A stretch of 23,783 nucleotides of DNA from Paulinella micropora (GCA_009731375.1 BJOX01000170.1:819638-843420); one strand, 5' to 3'. Counted from the stretch's first letter, positions 6,606-16,507 are shown. Notes: generated by a model not told the origin, from the sequence alone. Program-made: numbers and translations.

Positions 6606-9600
6606 AGAAGGAGGGAGAAAACAGAACAACATGCATTGCACGATACACCGTTGTGCAGGTCCCAACCAAGGGTACCAGTGAGTCTAAGAGCCCACAGCAG
6701 GCCACAGACCAACTCAAAGGTAGTACAATACCAGTACACCCATCACGACAACAAACAGTGCATGCTGCTAATAGGCAGGCGAGTAAAGCGCTGGCAAAGA
6801 GAAAGCAGGCGGGCCTGTCGCAGCCACAGCCGAAGAAAGTAAGAATAGAACCGGCAGTTAATCTTATCAACTTGCCGAGACAGACAATAGACAAGGAGGA
6901 TGGAGGACATCAACCTCTCCTCACGGTCTCAAACAGAGAAAGCAAGGACAATCATCCTTCGCCTGTGAACAATACCCAAAAAGACATTACAAAAACGGCG
7001 GAAAGGGAGGAGGAGGCGAACCTCGAGAAAAGGATACAGATTTTAGAACACAAGCTCCTTGTATTGGCCTTAAAAAGTCACCGGCCAGACGCTTTATGCT
7101 ATACGAACCTTTTTTGTGAAACATTAAATACCTTTATAAACGTTGGTAATGATACTATGGCGAATATTAATATTGTCGGCCGGAAATTTACTACGAAACA
7201 CCATGCGTGGTTAGAAACTAATATGAAAAAATCATCTGGCACCTTGAAAGGAGTTAGTAGTCGGACGGATATAACGGGCATCATCACTTTAAATTTTAAA
7301 TTGAAATCCGGACGAGTATATCGAGTGGACTTGTACGTTGTCCCCGAATACCACGGATCTGTTCTTTTGTCGTACGACCAACTGGCGACAATGAACGTAG
7401 TGATTGATTGCGCCGCCAAAAGAGTCATATACGGCGTAGAGCCAGGAGAAGAATATACTGTCGACTCTCTCCATGCTATTGACTCATACGAGGCCCTACA
7501 CCTAGGGGTAGCATCGGAAGGGAAACAGGTGGCCATTACACACGCATATGAGGCATATATGCCAACGGACGCGGTGTCTAAAGATGGTTCAAACCTGTCA
7601 GACAAGAGAGAGGCGGAGGTCTATACGGCTACAGTCTCTACACAATGGGATAAAAAGTCGATAGACGATCTCATTGAAAAGAGGAAAGAGGAGATTATAT
7701 GCATGGGAAAAAGGTGCCCATCGTTGGCGAGATTTGAAGAAGGAGCAGGGGCCGATGTATATATTACCAACGGGTATTGCTTTCACGTAAAGGTGGAAGA
7801 GAAGGACAGACAGGAGTTTATACCGAGGAGAAGGGGACGACTCCCTGATATCCCGGCAGAAGATATTAAAAGCTTTATTACCGAATTCTGGGGTGACGAG
7901 CCTACGTGGCCGCGCTCACTGACAGAAGTGAAAAAGTGCCTGCGCACTCTTTTTGAAAATAATAAACCATATACGGTCATACTCCCGTACAATGAGAAGG
8001 CGATATGGGCGCAGGAGATAAGGGACCGGCTTATTGATCATCCGATACCGGTGCCCTGTCGGAAGCAACACTTAGTGGTGGCTTGTCGTCTCGGGACTCG
8101 TGAGCAGAGCAGTGCATACAAGCGGAAGCTCAGAGACCAGGACAAGTTGAAATTGATTCCTCAAGCATTCACATGCTTCGATGGTTTCTACACCCGAAAA
8201 GCTCCGTTGCAATATGCGAGATTAATAGATATGTTGGTAGGTCTGGCGGAGGACGACGAACCAGACACTGCCACATATGAAAAAACGGGAATGGACGATA
8301 TATCAGAAGAAGAGTTGGGCTTGGAGGAGGACAGAGCACCCCTCAAGCATCACAAGAGAATGTCAGAGGAGGAGTTTAAGGCGGCGATAGACGAGAAATT
8401 GGCAGGAGGAGCAGGTACGGAGAAGGAGAAAGAGGTTTTGAAAGAGAGATTGAAGGCGAACAAAATGATTTTTGACCCCCCTCAAGCGGGAGGTGTCAAG
8501 CCGGAAGACTTCACCGCGGTTATTTGTAAAATACCAGGTGCTGAGCCTTCACCGGCGCCACGACGGGCAAATCTGAGTATACATGAAGCAAAGATCGCAG
8601 AAGAACAAGCACGGCAGTTACTCGATGAGGATTTCATTGAGAGATCGACATCTCCAATAGTTTCCCAACCGAGACTGGTGCCTAAACCGGGAGGAGAATG
8701 GCGCTTAACGGTTAACTATGCCCGCGTCAATAAAATTTTAGAGGAGGAACGAAATCCATTACCTACTCTTGAAGAAGGAAGGCGAGTATTGCGGAACGCC
8801 AAGCTATACTCAGTCATTGATCTGAAGAATGGCTTCTGGCAAATTCCACTGGATGAAAAGTCCAGATGGCTGACTGCATTTGTAGTAGGAATGGAGATAT
8901 ATCAGTGGAAAGTACTTCCGATGGGACTCAAACAGGCCCCGGGACTCTTTCAGAAAGCGATGCAAAGCATGCTGAGTAGCAAATATGATGACCAGACAGA
9001 GGGAGGTTTCATGAGGAGAAGAGGACAGAAGGCGGGAGAGTACGCATTTTGTTACATCGATGACATTATCGTGTACTCCAATACGATGGAAGAGCACATC
9101 GACCATCTAACAGACATTTTCAGGCGTATCAAACTATTTGGCCTGAAATGTAATTTGAAGAAATGTCAACTCGCAAAGACAAGCGTGACATATTTGGGGT
9201 ACGAAATCTCTTACAATAGAGTCTCGATATCCAAAGAGAAGAGGGAGGAGATCATGAGCCGGCAGAGGCCGAAGAATCGCACAGAGCTGCACTCATTTCT
9301 TGCGATGGCGCAATATTACAGCCAGTTCATACCCAATTGGGGTGCAACTCGGGCTAAGTTGGAGAGAATGATCGACTTCGGTGATTTTGAGAAGTGGGAT
9401 GATGAAGCCTTAGAAGCGTACAACACGCTCAAAGATCTCATCTACAAAGATCCGAAGGATGGCGGACTCGTGCTGATGATGCCCGACTTTTCGAAGCAAT
9501 TCGTAGTCGACACAGACGCATCAAAGTTCGCGATCGGCGCAGTCTTACAACAGGAAGATGAGGAGAAAAAGTTGCGCCCGATCATGTTTATAAGTAGAAA

Positions 9601-12322
9601 GTTGTGCTCGGCGGAGCGAAACTATTGTACGAGACAGAGAGAGGCACTGGCGGTGGTCTGGGCCCTCAAACGGTTGAGAGAGTATTTATGGGGTGGACCT
9701 CAGTTTATAGTAAGGACTGATCACCAGAATTTACTATGGCTGATGAATCATGAACAGACTGGCCGTCTAGCGAGATGGCAGGCATTCTTGTCATGTTTCA
9801 ATTTTACAATGGTCCATCTACCCGGCAAGCGAAATGTTGTCGCTGACAGCCTCTCCAGGCTAGAGTTTCACTCAGAAGTGGCAGCTCTCGTATCATCAGC
9901 AGAAATGGAGGATCTATCCCCAGACTGCACATACGAAGTGCATCATATCGAGTCGATGCAGATGGCGAGAGGGGTCCGATATAACCGATCGGGTCTACGT
10001 CATAGCCCGCAAGGTCCGGATCATGGGATATGTTGTACAGCACATGTCCTCGAGGATGCTGAGTGGTCCTATGAAGCATATGAGAATATGAAGGCGGAGA
10101 TAAAACAAGAAGAGATTAAGCAAGAAGCATATGCGGAACCCCCGCAGGAGAACAAGGAGGAGTTAGACGAAAACCCTGAGAGGATAGGAGTGCAGCTAGA
10201 GGATGGGACTATCCACATAGCCTCACCCACTGCATGGAGACAGCAACAGGCTCTCGATCCGGAGTTCAAAGAGCTAATACAGCTATACAAGAACCCGAAC
10301 GAGCTGAAAATGACGAAGGAGATTAAGGAGCAACAGAAGGAGATGGGGTGGAGAGACGGTCTCTTGTGGTACAAAGGCCAACACGGGCGCTATGCATCAC
10401 AACCAGACAAATGGACTCTCTGGGTTCCTGAGAAACTCAGACACATCATTTTTGTCGCTGCTCATAACTGCCCACTACTGGCGCACCCGGGCCGACAAAG
10501 AACGCATATGTTCATTTCGAGACGATTCTGGTGGAAGAAGATGAAGGAGAATATTGATGAACAGGTCAATGCATGCATCCCATGCAAGACATCCAAAACA
10601 CCATTGAAGGCGAATTTTGGCCTGATCGGGACTTTTCCTTTACACTTAGGAATGTTCGAGTTCTTACACACTGATCATGTAGGACCTTTCCCGGTCACGA
10701 CGGAAGGTTACAGATACCTTCTAACGGCCATAGACAGAGCCACCAACTATGTATGGGTGGTCCCAGTCAAAGACGTTACGGGCGAAACAACAGCCAAGGC
10801 GTTGATTGACAGGATCATCTCACAGATTGGGGTGCCGAGAAAAATATGCTCAGATCGAGGCTCTGACTTTAATAATGAAGTCATCGACAAGCTATCTGCA
10901 TATTACGGCATGAAATGGCAATATGTCACCGCCTATAACCCCAGAGCGAACGGCAAGATAGAGCGGGTGCATAGACCCCTCAAGGCCGCGCTGAAGATGT
11001 ATTGTATGAAGAAGGAGAACCAAAAGGCATGGGTGGAGGCAGCATCCTCGTTTGCCTTTGCTATGAATTGCCTACCCTCTACAGCGTTAGGTGGTTCAAA
11101 AGGTTCCGTCTCGCCATACCAATTGGTATATGGGCGTGAGCCCGCCATCCCAGCCTCACTGCTGCACCCAAAAGATTCATGGGCAGATCAGGATGAGCTG
11201 TTTGGGGTGAGACTTCGGGCGAAGATGGAGGCGGAGCAAATAGTACAGGCGCATAGGGAGGCGGAGCGCAGGAAGACTGATGCTGAAGGTGTCAGGCAGG
11301 CACACCTGGATCAAGTCAGATTTCAGGTCGGGGATATTGTACTACTGTATCATCCTCAGGTTCCTCAGGGAGTCAGCTCGAAGCTGTTCATCCACTGGAA
11401 AGGACCATACCAGATCATGGAACAGATGGGGCCTTTGAATTATAAAATCAGGGGCAGAGGGAAAGTTCAAATAGTCAATGTACGAAGGCTGATTAAGTAT
11501 GATCCCTTCCTACTTGAAGATGAGTCCGTTGATCAAGCACTCAAACGGATGGAGGCTGACTTTAAAGAGGTCCCACCAATCCGTCAGGAGGATATCTCGG
11601 AACGGGATGCCTACAGGGCACCAATTGCGGAGAAGGAGGAGGCTGAGCTGGAGAACAAGCGGGCCACCGACCGCAAAAGTGCGGCGGGGACTCAGACCCG
11701 CAAAAGGGTGGAGTCGAACGTGCCGGAAGGAAAGTTCACGGAGGCGCAAATAAGGAGAGCGCAAAATGACCTTATCTACGACCGACCGAGAAAGGCGATA
11801 AGGACGGCACGTTCGCAAGGAGTCCATCAAGAGGGGAGCGATGACGGAGATCAAGACCCTCGCGCGGGCAATGACACTCTCGTTCACCCCAGTTGGAAAG
11901 AAGGAGATGCGATTGGACATATTTCATGGGCCAAAGACGCTTTTTACTTGGTGAGGCCTGCGGCTCAACACGTAGCCGATGACACGCTCTCAGATTTATA
12001 TCTCATGAGAGTCATGGCAGTACCTCACAAACGCCATACGCGATCGAATCGAATTTCGACTGCGGCACAAATAATACAACCAGTCTTACATTTCTGGAGG
12101 AGTCTGGATCCAGTGGAAGATCCTAAAGTAAGACAATACCTTCCAGTATATAAAGACGCCAAGAAACTTGAGAAATGGGATGATGCCATATCTCCCACAG
12201 ATAAAGATCATACCGCGTGGACCATACAAGCACTACCACAAGAGTTATGGACATTCCTTTTGACTTGGCACAAGGCGCAATCCCTCACAAAATTTGGGAC
12301 GTCCTCGAACAGTCTACCTTAG
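6602..12322 (+). CDS. pol: Pol polyprotein (PR-RT-RH-IN), made by readthrough of gag
   Basis: Open frame directly after the gag TGA. Numbers below count from the GTG at 6653 (residue 1). The protease-like domain is at about 155-265, with D167-T168-M169 where DTG/DSG is expected and VVIDC near its end. Reverse transcriptase is at about 625-880, with LPMGLKQAP and the catalytic YIDD at 801-804. RNase H follows, with TDAS (D955), EALAVVWAL, RTDHQN and VVADSLSR. Integrase has an H1271-x6-H1278 and C1308-x2-C1311 zinc site, and a D1341, D1401, E1437 triad with the typical 35-residue D-E spacing. A GPY/F module (HWKGPYQI) lies near 1580. About 290 further residues have no recognised domain. The enzymes copy the element RNA and insert the cDNA. 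All main catalytic residues except the protease glycine are present, so the element could be active. Confidence 0.95.
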   Translation, partial: LEKEGENRTTCIARYTVVQVPTKGTSESKSPQQATDQLKGSTIPVHPSRQQTVHAANRQASKALAKRKQAGLSQPQPKKVRIEPAVNLINLPRQTIDKEDGGHQPLLTVSNRESKDNHPSPVNNTQKDITKTAEREEEANLEKRIQILEHKLLVLALKSHRPDALCYTNLFCETLNTFINVGNDTMANINIVGRKFTTKHHAWLETNMKKSSGTLKGVSSRTDITGIITLNFKLKSGRVYRVDLYVVPEYHGSVLLSYDQLATMNVVIDCAAKRVIYGVEPGEEYTVDSLHAIDSYEALHLGVASEGKQVAITHAYEAYMPTDAVSKDGSNLSDKREAEVYTATVSTQWDKKSIDDLIEKRKEEIICMGKRCPSLARFEEGAGADVYITNGYCFHVKVEEKDRQEFIPRRRGRLPDIPAEDIKSFITEFWGDEPTWPRSLTEVKKCLRTLFENNKPYTVILPYNEKAIWAQEIRDRLIDHPIPVPCRKQHLVVACRLGTREQSSAYKRKLRDQDKLKLIPQAFTCFDGFYTRKAPLQYARLIDMLVGLAEDDEPDTATYEKTGMDDISEEELGLEEDRAPLKHHKRMSEEEFKAAIDEKLAGGAGTEKEKEVLKERLKANKMIFDPPQAGGVKPEDFTAVICKIPGAEPSPAPRRANLSIHEAKIAEEQARQLLDEDFIERSTSPIVSQPRLVPKPGGEWRLTVNYARVNKILEEERNPLPTLEEGRRVLRNAKLYSVIDLKNGFWQIPLDEKSRWLTAFVVGMEIYQWKVLPMGLKQAPGLFQKAMQSMLSSKYDDQTEGGFMRRRGQKAGEYAFCYIDDIIVYSNTMEEHIDHLTDIFRRIKLFGLKCNLKKCQLAKTSVTYLGYEISYNRVSISKEKREEIMSRQRPKNRTELHSFLAMAQYYSQFIPNWGATRAKLERMIDFGDFEKWDDEALEAYNTLKDLIYKDPKDGGLVLMMPDFSKQFVVDTDASKFAIGAVLQQEDEEKKLRPIMFISRKLCSAERNYCTRQREALAVVWALKRLREYLWGGPQFIVRTDHQNLLWLMNHEQTGRLARWQAFLSCFNFTMVHLPGKRNVVADSLSRLEFHSEVAALVSSAEMEDLSPDCTYEVHHIESMQMARGVRYNRSGLRHSPQGPDHGICCTAHVLEDAEWSYEAYENMKAEIKQEEIKQEAYAEPPQENKEELDENPERIGVQLEDGTIHIASPTAWRQQQALDPEFKELIQLYKNPNELKMTKEIKEQQKEMGWRDGLLWYKGQHGRYASQPDKWTLWVPEKLRHIIFVAAHNCPLLAHPGRQRTHMFISRRFWWKKMKENIDEQVNACIPCKTSKTPLKANFGLIGTFPLHLGMFEFLHTDHVGPFPVTTEGYRYLLTAIDRATNYVWVVPVKDVTGETTAKALIDRIISQIGVPRKICSDRGSDFNNEVIDKLSAYYGMKWQYVTAYNPRANGKIERVHRPLKAALKMYCMKKENQKAWVEAASSFAFAMNCLPSTALGGSKGSVSPYQLVYGREPAIPASLLHPKDSWADQDELFGVRLRAKMEAEQIVQAHREAERRKTDAEGVRQAHLDQVRFQVGDIVLLYHPQVPQGVSSKLFIHWKGPYQIMEQMGPLNYKIRGRGKVQIVNVRRLIKYDPFLLEDESVDQALKRMEADFKEVPPIRQEDISERDAYRAPIAEKEEAELENKRATDRKSAAGTQTRKRVESNVPEGKFTEAQIRRAQNDLIYDRPRKAIRTARSQGVHQEGSDDGDQDPRAGNDTLVHPSWKEGDAIGHISWAKDAFYLVRPAAQHVADDTLSDLYLMRVMAVPHKRHTRSNRISTAAQIIQPVLHFWRSLDPVEDPKVRQYLPVYKDAKKLEKWDDAISPTDKDHTAWTIQALPQELWTFLLTWHKAQSLTKFGTSSNSLP

Positions 12323-13201
12323 ACTTAACTTTGGTTGGAGGTCCTCCACCAGGTAAAGGAGTCCGCGCGCGTAAACGGCGTCTATAGTAAGTATTTTTTT
12401 TCTCTAGAAGTATTGTGGACCTGATCGATTGCGAACATAGCATTGATCCAATATCGTCCCGACAACCTTACTTAGATATTAAAGCTACTACAGCATTCAT
12501 TCTTCTAGAGATTAACAAGACACAGCTGACAAAAAATAGGCATTCTATTCTCTTGCTTCGGCAGAGACAGACGAGACGGCCACGAAACAGCACCGTTACG
12601 GGATCGCTATTTGAGTGAGCGATGGTGTTTCCTGGATACGACCCGCATTAGTACCAGAATGATGATCTCATCAAAGACTCTACAGTCTAATCAAGAACTG
12701 ATATATTTTAATAACATGAACTGCTACACCGGATTCCATCGATCTCTACTTGTATCGGCATATCGCAAGGTTAGGGCGCACTCAACCCAACTTCGGATAT
12801 AGTCGTCAGACTTGATCACCTGACACTACATTAAATGATACCGATTTATACAAGGGTATGTCTTCACAAAAAGTAAATGTATTTATGGAAACCGACGACC
12901 GGTTATTACATATATATGGAAATGGCGACACTACATTATTACTCAACCATAAAACATTGTACTTGGACATACTGCACAAAGAAAAAAGAGGAAGATTTTA
13001 ATATAGATACTGAATGTGCTAGAGTATATATACGATTGGTACCGGGGCAAGTATCATTGTTGTTTTATAACGGCTAATTCGTGGGTTGATGTATCTTCAT
13101 ACATAACTCTAAACGAATCTTAGTCAGAAAACTTCGGAAATCAGTTCAAAGCGTATTATATCGGAAACGAAGTTCCGCCATAAAAAACTGGGAGGGGGTA
13201 C
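12323..13201 (+). other. Retrotransposon 3' non-coding region
   Basis: About 880 nt between the pol stop and the 3' LTR. The open frames here are short (at most 67 codons) with no signal peptide, membrane segment or envelope features. It probably serves as 3' UTR and reverse-transcription template. Confidence 0.6.
13190..13198 (+). other. Polypurine tract
   Basis: GGGAGGGGG followed by TAC and then the TG of the 3' LTR. This is the expected plus-strand primer site, with a 3-nt offset from the LTR start. Confidence 0.75.
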
Positions 13202-13419
13202 TGTGGACATCACCCCCCGAATTATCAGGTAAAAAACTTATTGAAAGATTTCGTCTGGCCGGACACGTCTGAAATGCCAATTTGATACTGGTCTTTTGGC
13301 GGCTTTTTGTCTTTGCGTCACTGAGCTAATATAACGAGACATCATTCTCTTTTTTGAGGACTGTGTTTGGTTATATTACCGACTTACTCTTCCATTGAGC
13401 TATCGTTGGGGATAGTACA
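13202..13419 (+). repeat. 3' LTR
   Basis: 218 bp, colinear with the 5' LTR with 5 substitutions. It is followed by gtca (13420-13423), the right copy of the target duplication. Confidence 0.97.
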
Positions 13420-13423
13420 GTCA

Positions 13424-14270
13424 CAAGTTTTCAACTGCCGTTACAATAACAGATCAATTTATTTCCCTCAAGTTTACCGGCGGCCCGGTAGTAGCTTTTT
13501 AGAAAGTTTGAAATGTTACTGACTACTATGATTGTCTTTTTTCCCCATATCCAAACTTTAATAGTTTTCTCCTTACTAGCCTCCCGGGCGGCGACCGCTG
13601 AAGTTTTTCCGGCCGGGTCACCGGGCCACAGTCATAACTTTCATTATCATAAGTAGTACTAATACAGATCTTCATTGAAGTAGTTCCCACACTAGAAAAC
13701 AATGATACATTACTACTTGACCACACATCTTTGTGGTCAAAGACACTGTGACACGTTCTGATTGAGGAAGGTTTTTCAAAAAAACCGTCCCACTGTTAGC
13801 TTTTTAGAAAATGTTAACTATTGCATTTTCCCGCATATCAACCTTTTCCCCACCTGAACATCTTTTTCCTGTCAATTTCCAGTCATAGGAAATAATCACA
13901 GTATGATAGGTAAAAATGACATCCAAACCAGATAAAGTGGCAGTCTTCCGTCCTTTTTACCTTATTAATATCATATTCAGTTTTTCCCAGACTGACTTGA
14001 AGAACTCTACATTGGTACACAACTAGTATTCCACTTGAAATATTCTCGTTAGTTCTCAGAATTTGTATTAATATTGTTTGCCGCAAGGAACAAGGAGTTG
14101 TCAAGCAAGTATACTGAATAAACTGGAATTGACAGATCCAGAGTCATTTGGTACCTTCCCTGACCTCGGAAGTATTTTGACTCCAGGTCAATTGACAGCA
14201 GTGTGTGTATTGAATTGATTTCCGGTTGGTAATTTCCTCGCAGGGGGTTAGTCAAGACTTACACATATTA
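13424..14270. other. Intergenic stretch without recognised genes
   Basis: No convincing coding or RNA gene. Two segments resemble each other (about 13493-13560 and 13796-13850), both with TAGCTTTTTAGAAA, an ATGTTA-like step and a TTTTCCC-CATATC stretch, suggesting an old direct repeat. A short stem (TTGACCACA and TGTGGTCAA) sits near 13717-13740. Confidence 0.4.
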
Positions 14271-14274
14271 TAAT

Positions 14275-14293
14275 ATATTATATATATGTACAT

Positions 14294-14343
<50 letters not shown>

Positions 14344-14352
14344 GTATATACC
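14275..14352. repeat. Mixed TACA/CA/TA microsatellite
   Basis: Compound repeat passing from ACAT units through a CA run into a TA run. Confidence 0.9.
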
Positions 14353-14693
14353 TAAATAACCAATACACTGTCCTGTAATATTAATAACGGCTGCTTCCCA
14401 CTTATCCATGATAAAAAAGTTTGTGTAAAAGGACTCTGGGAGATAAGTGAAAAGAAACTGAGGACAAGCCGCTCAACAAAAGATCTTATATTACTTTTTC
14501 TGTCACTCAGGTGAGTCTTATCGCACTTAAAATGTATTGCTATTTACACCAGCGTCGAAAAACTATAGCTCAGTCAGGTCTTCACCGGCCGAGATTTGTG
14601 AGCTTAACGCCATCGTGAAAAACCAGCTGTCGGACGAAAGTGCAGGGATCGTTGGAGCCAGCTGCAGGCATCGGTTGATGATGCATTAATATC
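14353..14693. other. Probable 3' flank of the RING gene
   Basis: Nothing recognisable on either strand. It lies directly downstream of the minus-strand RING gene and would contain its 3' UTR. No AATAAA hexamer was noticed on the minus strand. Confidence 0.3.
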
Positions 14694-15863
14694 TCAGCCA
14701 GGAGGGAAAAGCTTATTGATGCTAGCAATAGCGCGGTTGCAAATAGGACATAACTTTCCGACCTCCCAAGTATGCTCATCAATGTCGCAAAAGCAATGCC
14801 CACAAGGCAACAGCACCCTGGAGATCTCAGACTCTAAACATAAGCAACAGGTCAGTTTGTTACGAAGCTCTTCGACTTTCTCTTCCTTAGCATCAAGCTC
14901 TGCCTGCTTCGCATGGAGCCCTTGTCTCAGTGTTTTGACCTGCCCCTCTGCAGCCTTGATTTCCACCTGTGTTTTCTGCAGGTGCTGTTTGTATGCAACA
15001 GCCTGTTCGCGCTGCTGCGCCTCAGCATGAGAGAGCTTTTCTCGCTTCACACGCACAACAGTCTCTTGCTCCTTTAGCCGCTCGCATGTTTGGGCATGCG
15101 CTTCCTTCACCTTCGTGAGCTCTTTGTGCTTTTTCTGCAACTGCTGTTGCAAGTCGTGTTTCTCTTTTTCCTCCTTCTGTAGCCTCATCGTAAACTGTTC
15201 GCATGTTTGGGCATGCGCTTTCTTCACCTTCGTCAGCTCTTGGTGCATTTTCTGAAATTGCTGTCGCAAGTCATGTTTCTGCTTTTCTTCCTCGTGCAGC
15301 CTCGTCATAAGCTGTTCACATGTTTTCAAATGAGCTTGCTTCATCTTCGACTCCTCTTCTTGCATTTTCTGGATTTTCTGTTGCAAGTCAGGATTCTCTT
15401 TCTGCTTTTTCTGTAACTGCTGTCGCAATTCATGATTCACTTCGTTTTGCTCCTTTACTAACTTCGAAAGCCGAATTGGTGTGTTAAAAAGAGACGTTGT
15501 CTCTTTTGTCACTTTTTCCTCTAGTAGCCTTGCCTGCTGTTGCAACTTGTCTGCTTCCTGGATTCCATACGCAGTATCAGTGTTCTTGTGAGCTCGTTGG
15601 TGCAAAGAGGGTATGGACACTAGCAGTGAGGAAGATAGCTCATGATCTAATTTCTGTCGCTTGGAGGGGCGGTCAGAGCTCAGACTGCAAGAAGAAGAAG
15701 AAGAAGAAGAAGAAGAAGAAGAAGAAGAAGAAGAAGAAGAAGAAGAAGAAGAAGAAGAAGGAGAAGAAGAAGAAGAAGAAGAAGAAGAAGAAGAAGAAGA
15801 AGAAGAAGAAGAAGAAGAAGCTTGTGCTGGAGGTCCTTTCTGCTTCGAAGCGACCTGCTGCAA
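14694..15863 (-). CDS. Coiled-coil RING-finger protein with poly-Ser tract (probable E3 ubiquitin ligase), 5' end incomplete
   Basis: The frame encodes up to 389 residues. After a short head comes a Ser run of about 40 residues with one Pro, encoded by a TTC/TCT repeat. Next is a long Glu/Gln/Lys-rich coiled coil that includes two 39-residue tandem repeats (each starting AHxxTCEQ, with KHDLxQQ and ELTKVK). Near the C-terminus is a C3HC4 RING: CCLC, PCGHCFC, and CPIC, then 15 residues to the end. RING proteins of this type bind an E2 enzyme and promote ubiquitin transfer, and the coiled coil would dimerise or bind substrate. There is no ATG: the frame opens after a TGA and the first possible start is TTG. 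A splice acceptor (ctatctgcttgcag) lies at the very beginning, so an upstream exon probably supplies the start. The long Ser tract may vary in length between alleles. Confidence 0.8.
   Translation of the reverse strand: MQQVASKQKGPPAQASSSSSSSSSSSSSSSSSSSPSSSSSSSSSSSSSSSSSSSSSSSCSLSSDRPSKRQKLDHELSSSLLVSIPSLHQRAHKNTDTAYGIQEADKLQQQARLLEEKVTKETTSLFNTPIRLSKLVKEQNEVNHELRQQLQKKQKENPDLQQKIQKMQEEESKMKQAHLKTCEQLMTRLHEEEKQKHDLRQQFQKMHQELTKVKKAHAQTCEQFTMRLQKEEKEKHDLQQQLQKKHKELTKVKEAHAQTCERLKEQETVVRVKREKLSHAEAQQREQAVAYKQHLQKTQVEIKAAEGQVKTLRQGLHAKQAELDAKEEKVEELRNKLTCCLCLESEISRVLLPCGHCFCDIDEHTWEVGKLCPICNRAIASINKLFPPG
15691..15820. repeat. (GAA)n trinucleotide repeat inside the RING gene
   Basis: 130 bp of GAA/AAG units with one GGA interruption, encoding the poly-Ser segment on the minus strand. 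GAA/TTC tracts of this length are prone to expansion and triplex formation. Confidence 0.9.
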
Positions 15864-16036
15864 GCAGATAGGTATATTGGTATATATTCATATGTTCACA
15901 TTATATTTTGTAGATATTTTCATAGAGATAGCGAGAGAAAAGAGAAGATCTAGAGAGAGGTCTTAAGAGACCAAGCTCGTATTTGTCGTACGTGCAACTG
16001 CCGAGCGAGCATATACATATAGCAAACACGCTTGCT

Positions 16037-16132
16037 CAACACACACACGCATACACACACGCACACAAACACACACACACACACAGACACACAGACACAC
16101 AGACACACACACACACACACACGCGCGCGTAA
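16037..16132. repeat. (AC)n microsatellite with CG interruptions
   Basis: CA-rich dinucleotide tract with CACG and CAGA variants, ending in a short CG run (acgcgcgcg). Confidence 0.9.
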
Positions 16133-16235
16133 AACAAATATAGACGCCAAAAGGCATACACACGTAGAAACACATGGACAAGCAAATGCACATGAGGTAC
16201 CATGTTCCGTGATATGAAGTGCTCTGTAGATTAAT

Positions 16236-16266
16236 GGGGGGGGGGGGGGGGGGGGGNNNNNNNNNN
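16236..16266. other. Poly-G run and 10-N assembly gap
   Basis: 21 G followed by N at 16257-16266. The fixed 10-N length suggests a nominal gap at a homopolymer that could not be read through. Confidence 0.9.
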
Positions 16267-16291
16267 AGATAGATTAATATCGATAGATATC

Positions 16292-16341
<50 letters not shown>

Positions 16342-16381
16342 CAGATAGATAGATAGATGGATAGATGGATAGATGGTTAGA
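16267..16381. repeat. (GATA)n microsatellite
   Basis: Tetranucleotide repeat with a few GACA and GATG variants. Confidence 0.95.
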
Positions 16382-16507
16382 TTGGTTGTTATTTAGAACC
16401 TTGTGTGAGCCAGCGATTGCTTGTGCAGCTTCATTTTGAATCTGGCTGGACTTCAACTCGTCCTCTTTCCTGCGCTTGTTTTCCTAAAAATTATGATCCT
16501 AAATTCG

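Larger units (their letters stand above)
3130..13419 (+). mobile_element. Full-length Ty3/Gypsy LTR retrotransposon (10,290 bp)
   Basis: The element has two 218-bp LTRs beginning TG and ending CA, identical except for 5 substitutions. It is flanked by a perfect 4-bp target duplication gtca (3126-3129 and 13420-13423). The internal order is leader, gag, then pol with protease, reverse transcriptase, RNase H and integrase. Integrase after RNase H defines Ty3/Gypsy. Both long frames are intact. The Pol C-terminus has a GPY/F module but no chromodomain that I can see, followed by about 290 residues of unknown function. The near-identity of the LTRs and the intact frames suggest a fairly recent insertion. 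No envelope-like frame is present between pol and the 3' LTR. Confidence 0.97.

Noticed and set aside
6653-12322. Pol as a separate gene starting at GTG 6653
   Set aside because: The frame is open back to the gag TGA with no ATG, and the first ATG is inside the protease. Readthrough from gag explains it better.
12415-12802. Envelope-like gene after pol
   Set aside because: Two short frames of 63-67 codons without signal peptide, membrane segment or cysteine pattern. Treated as non-coding.
16032-16217. Thr/His or Val/Cys repeat proteins over the CA tract
   Set aside because: Dinucleotide repeat artefacts.
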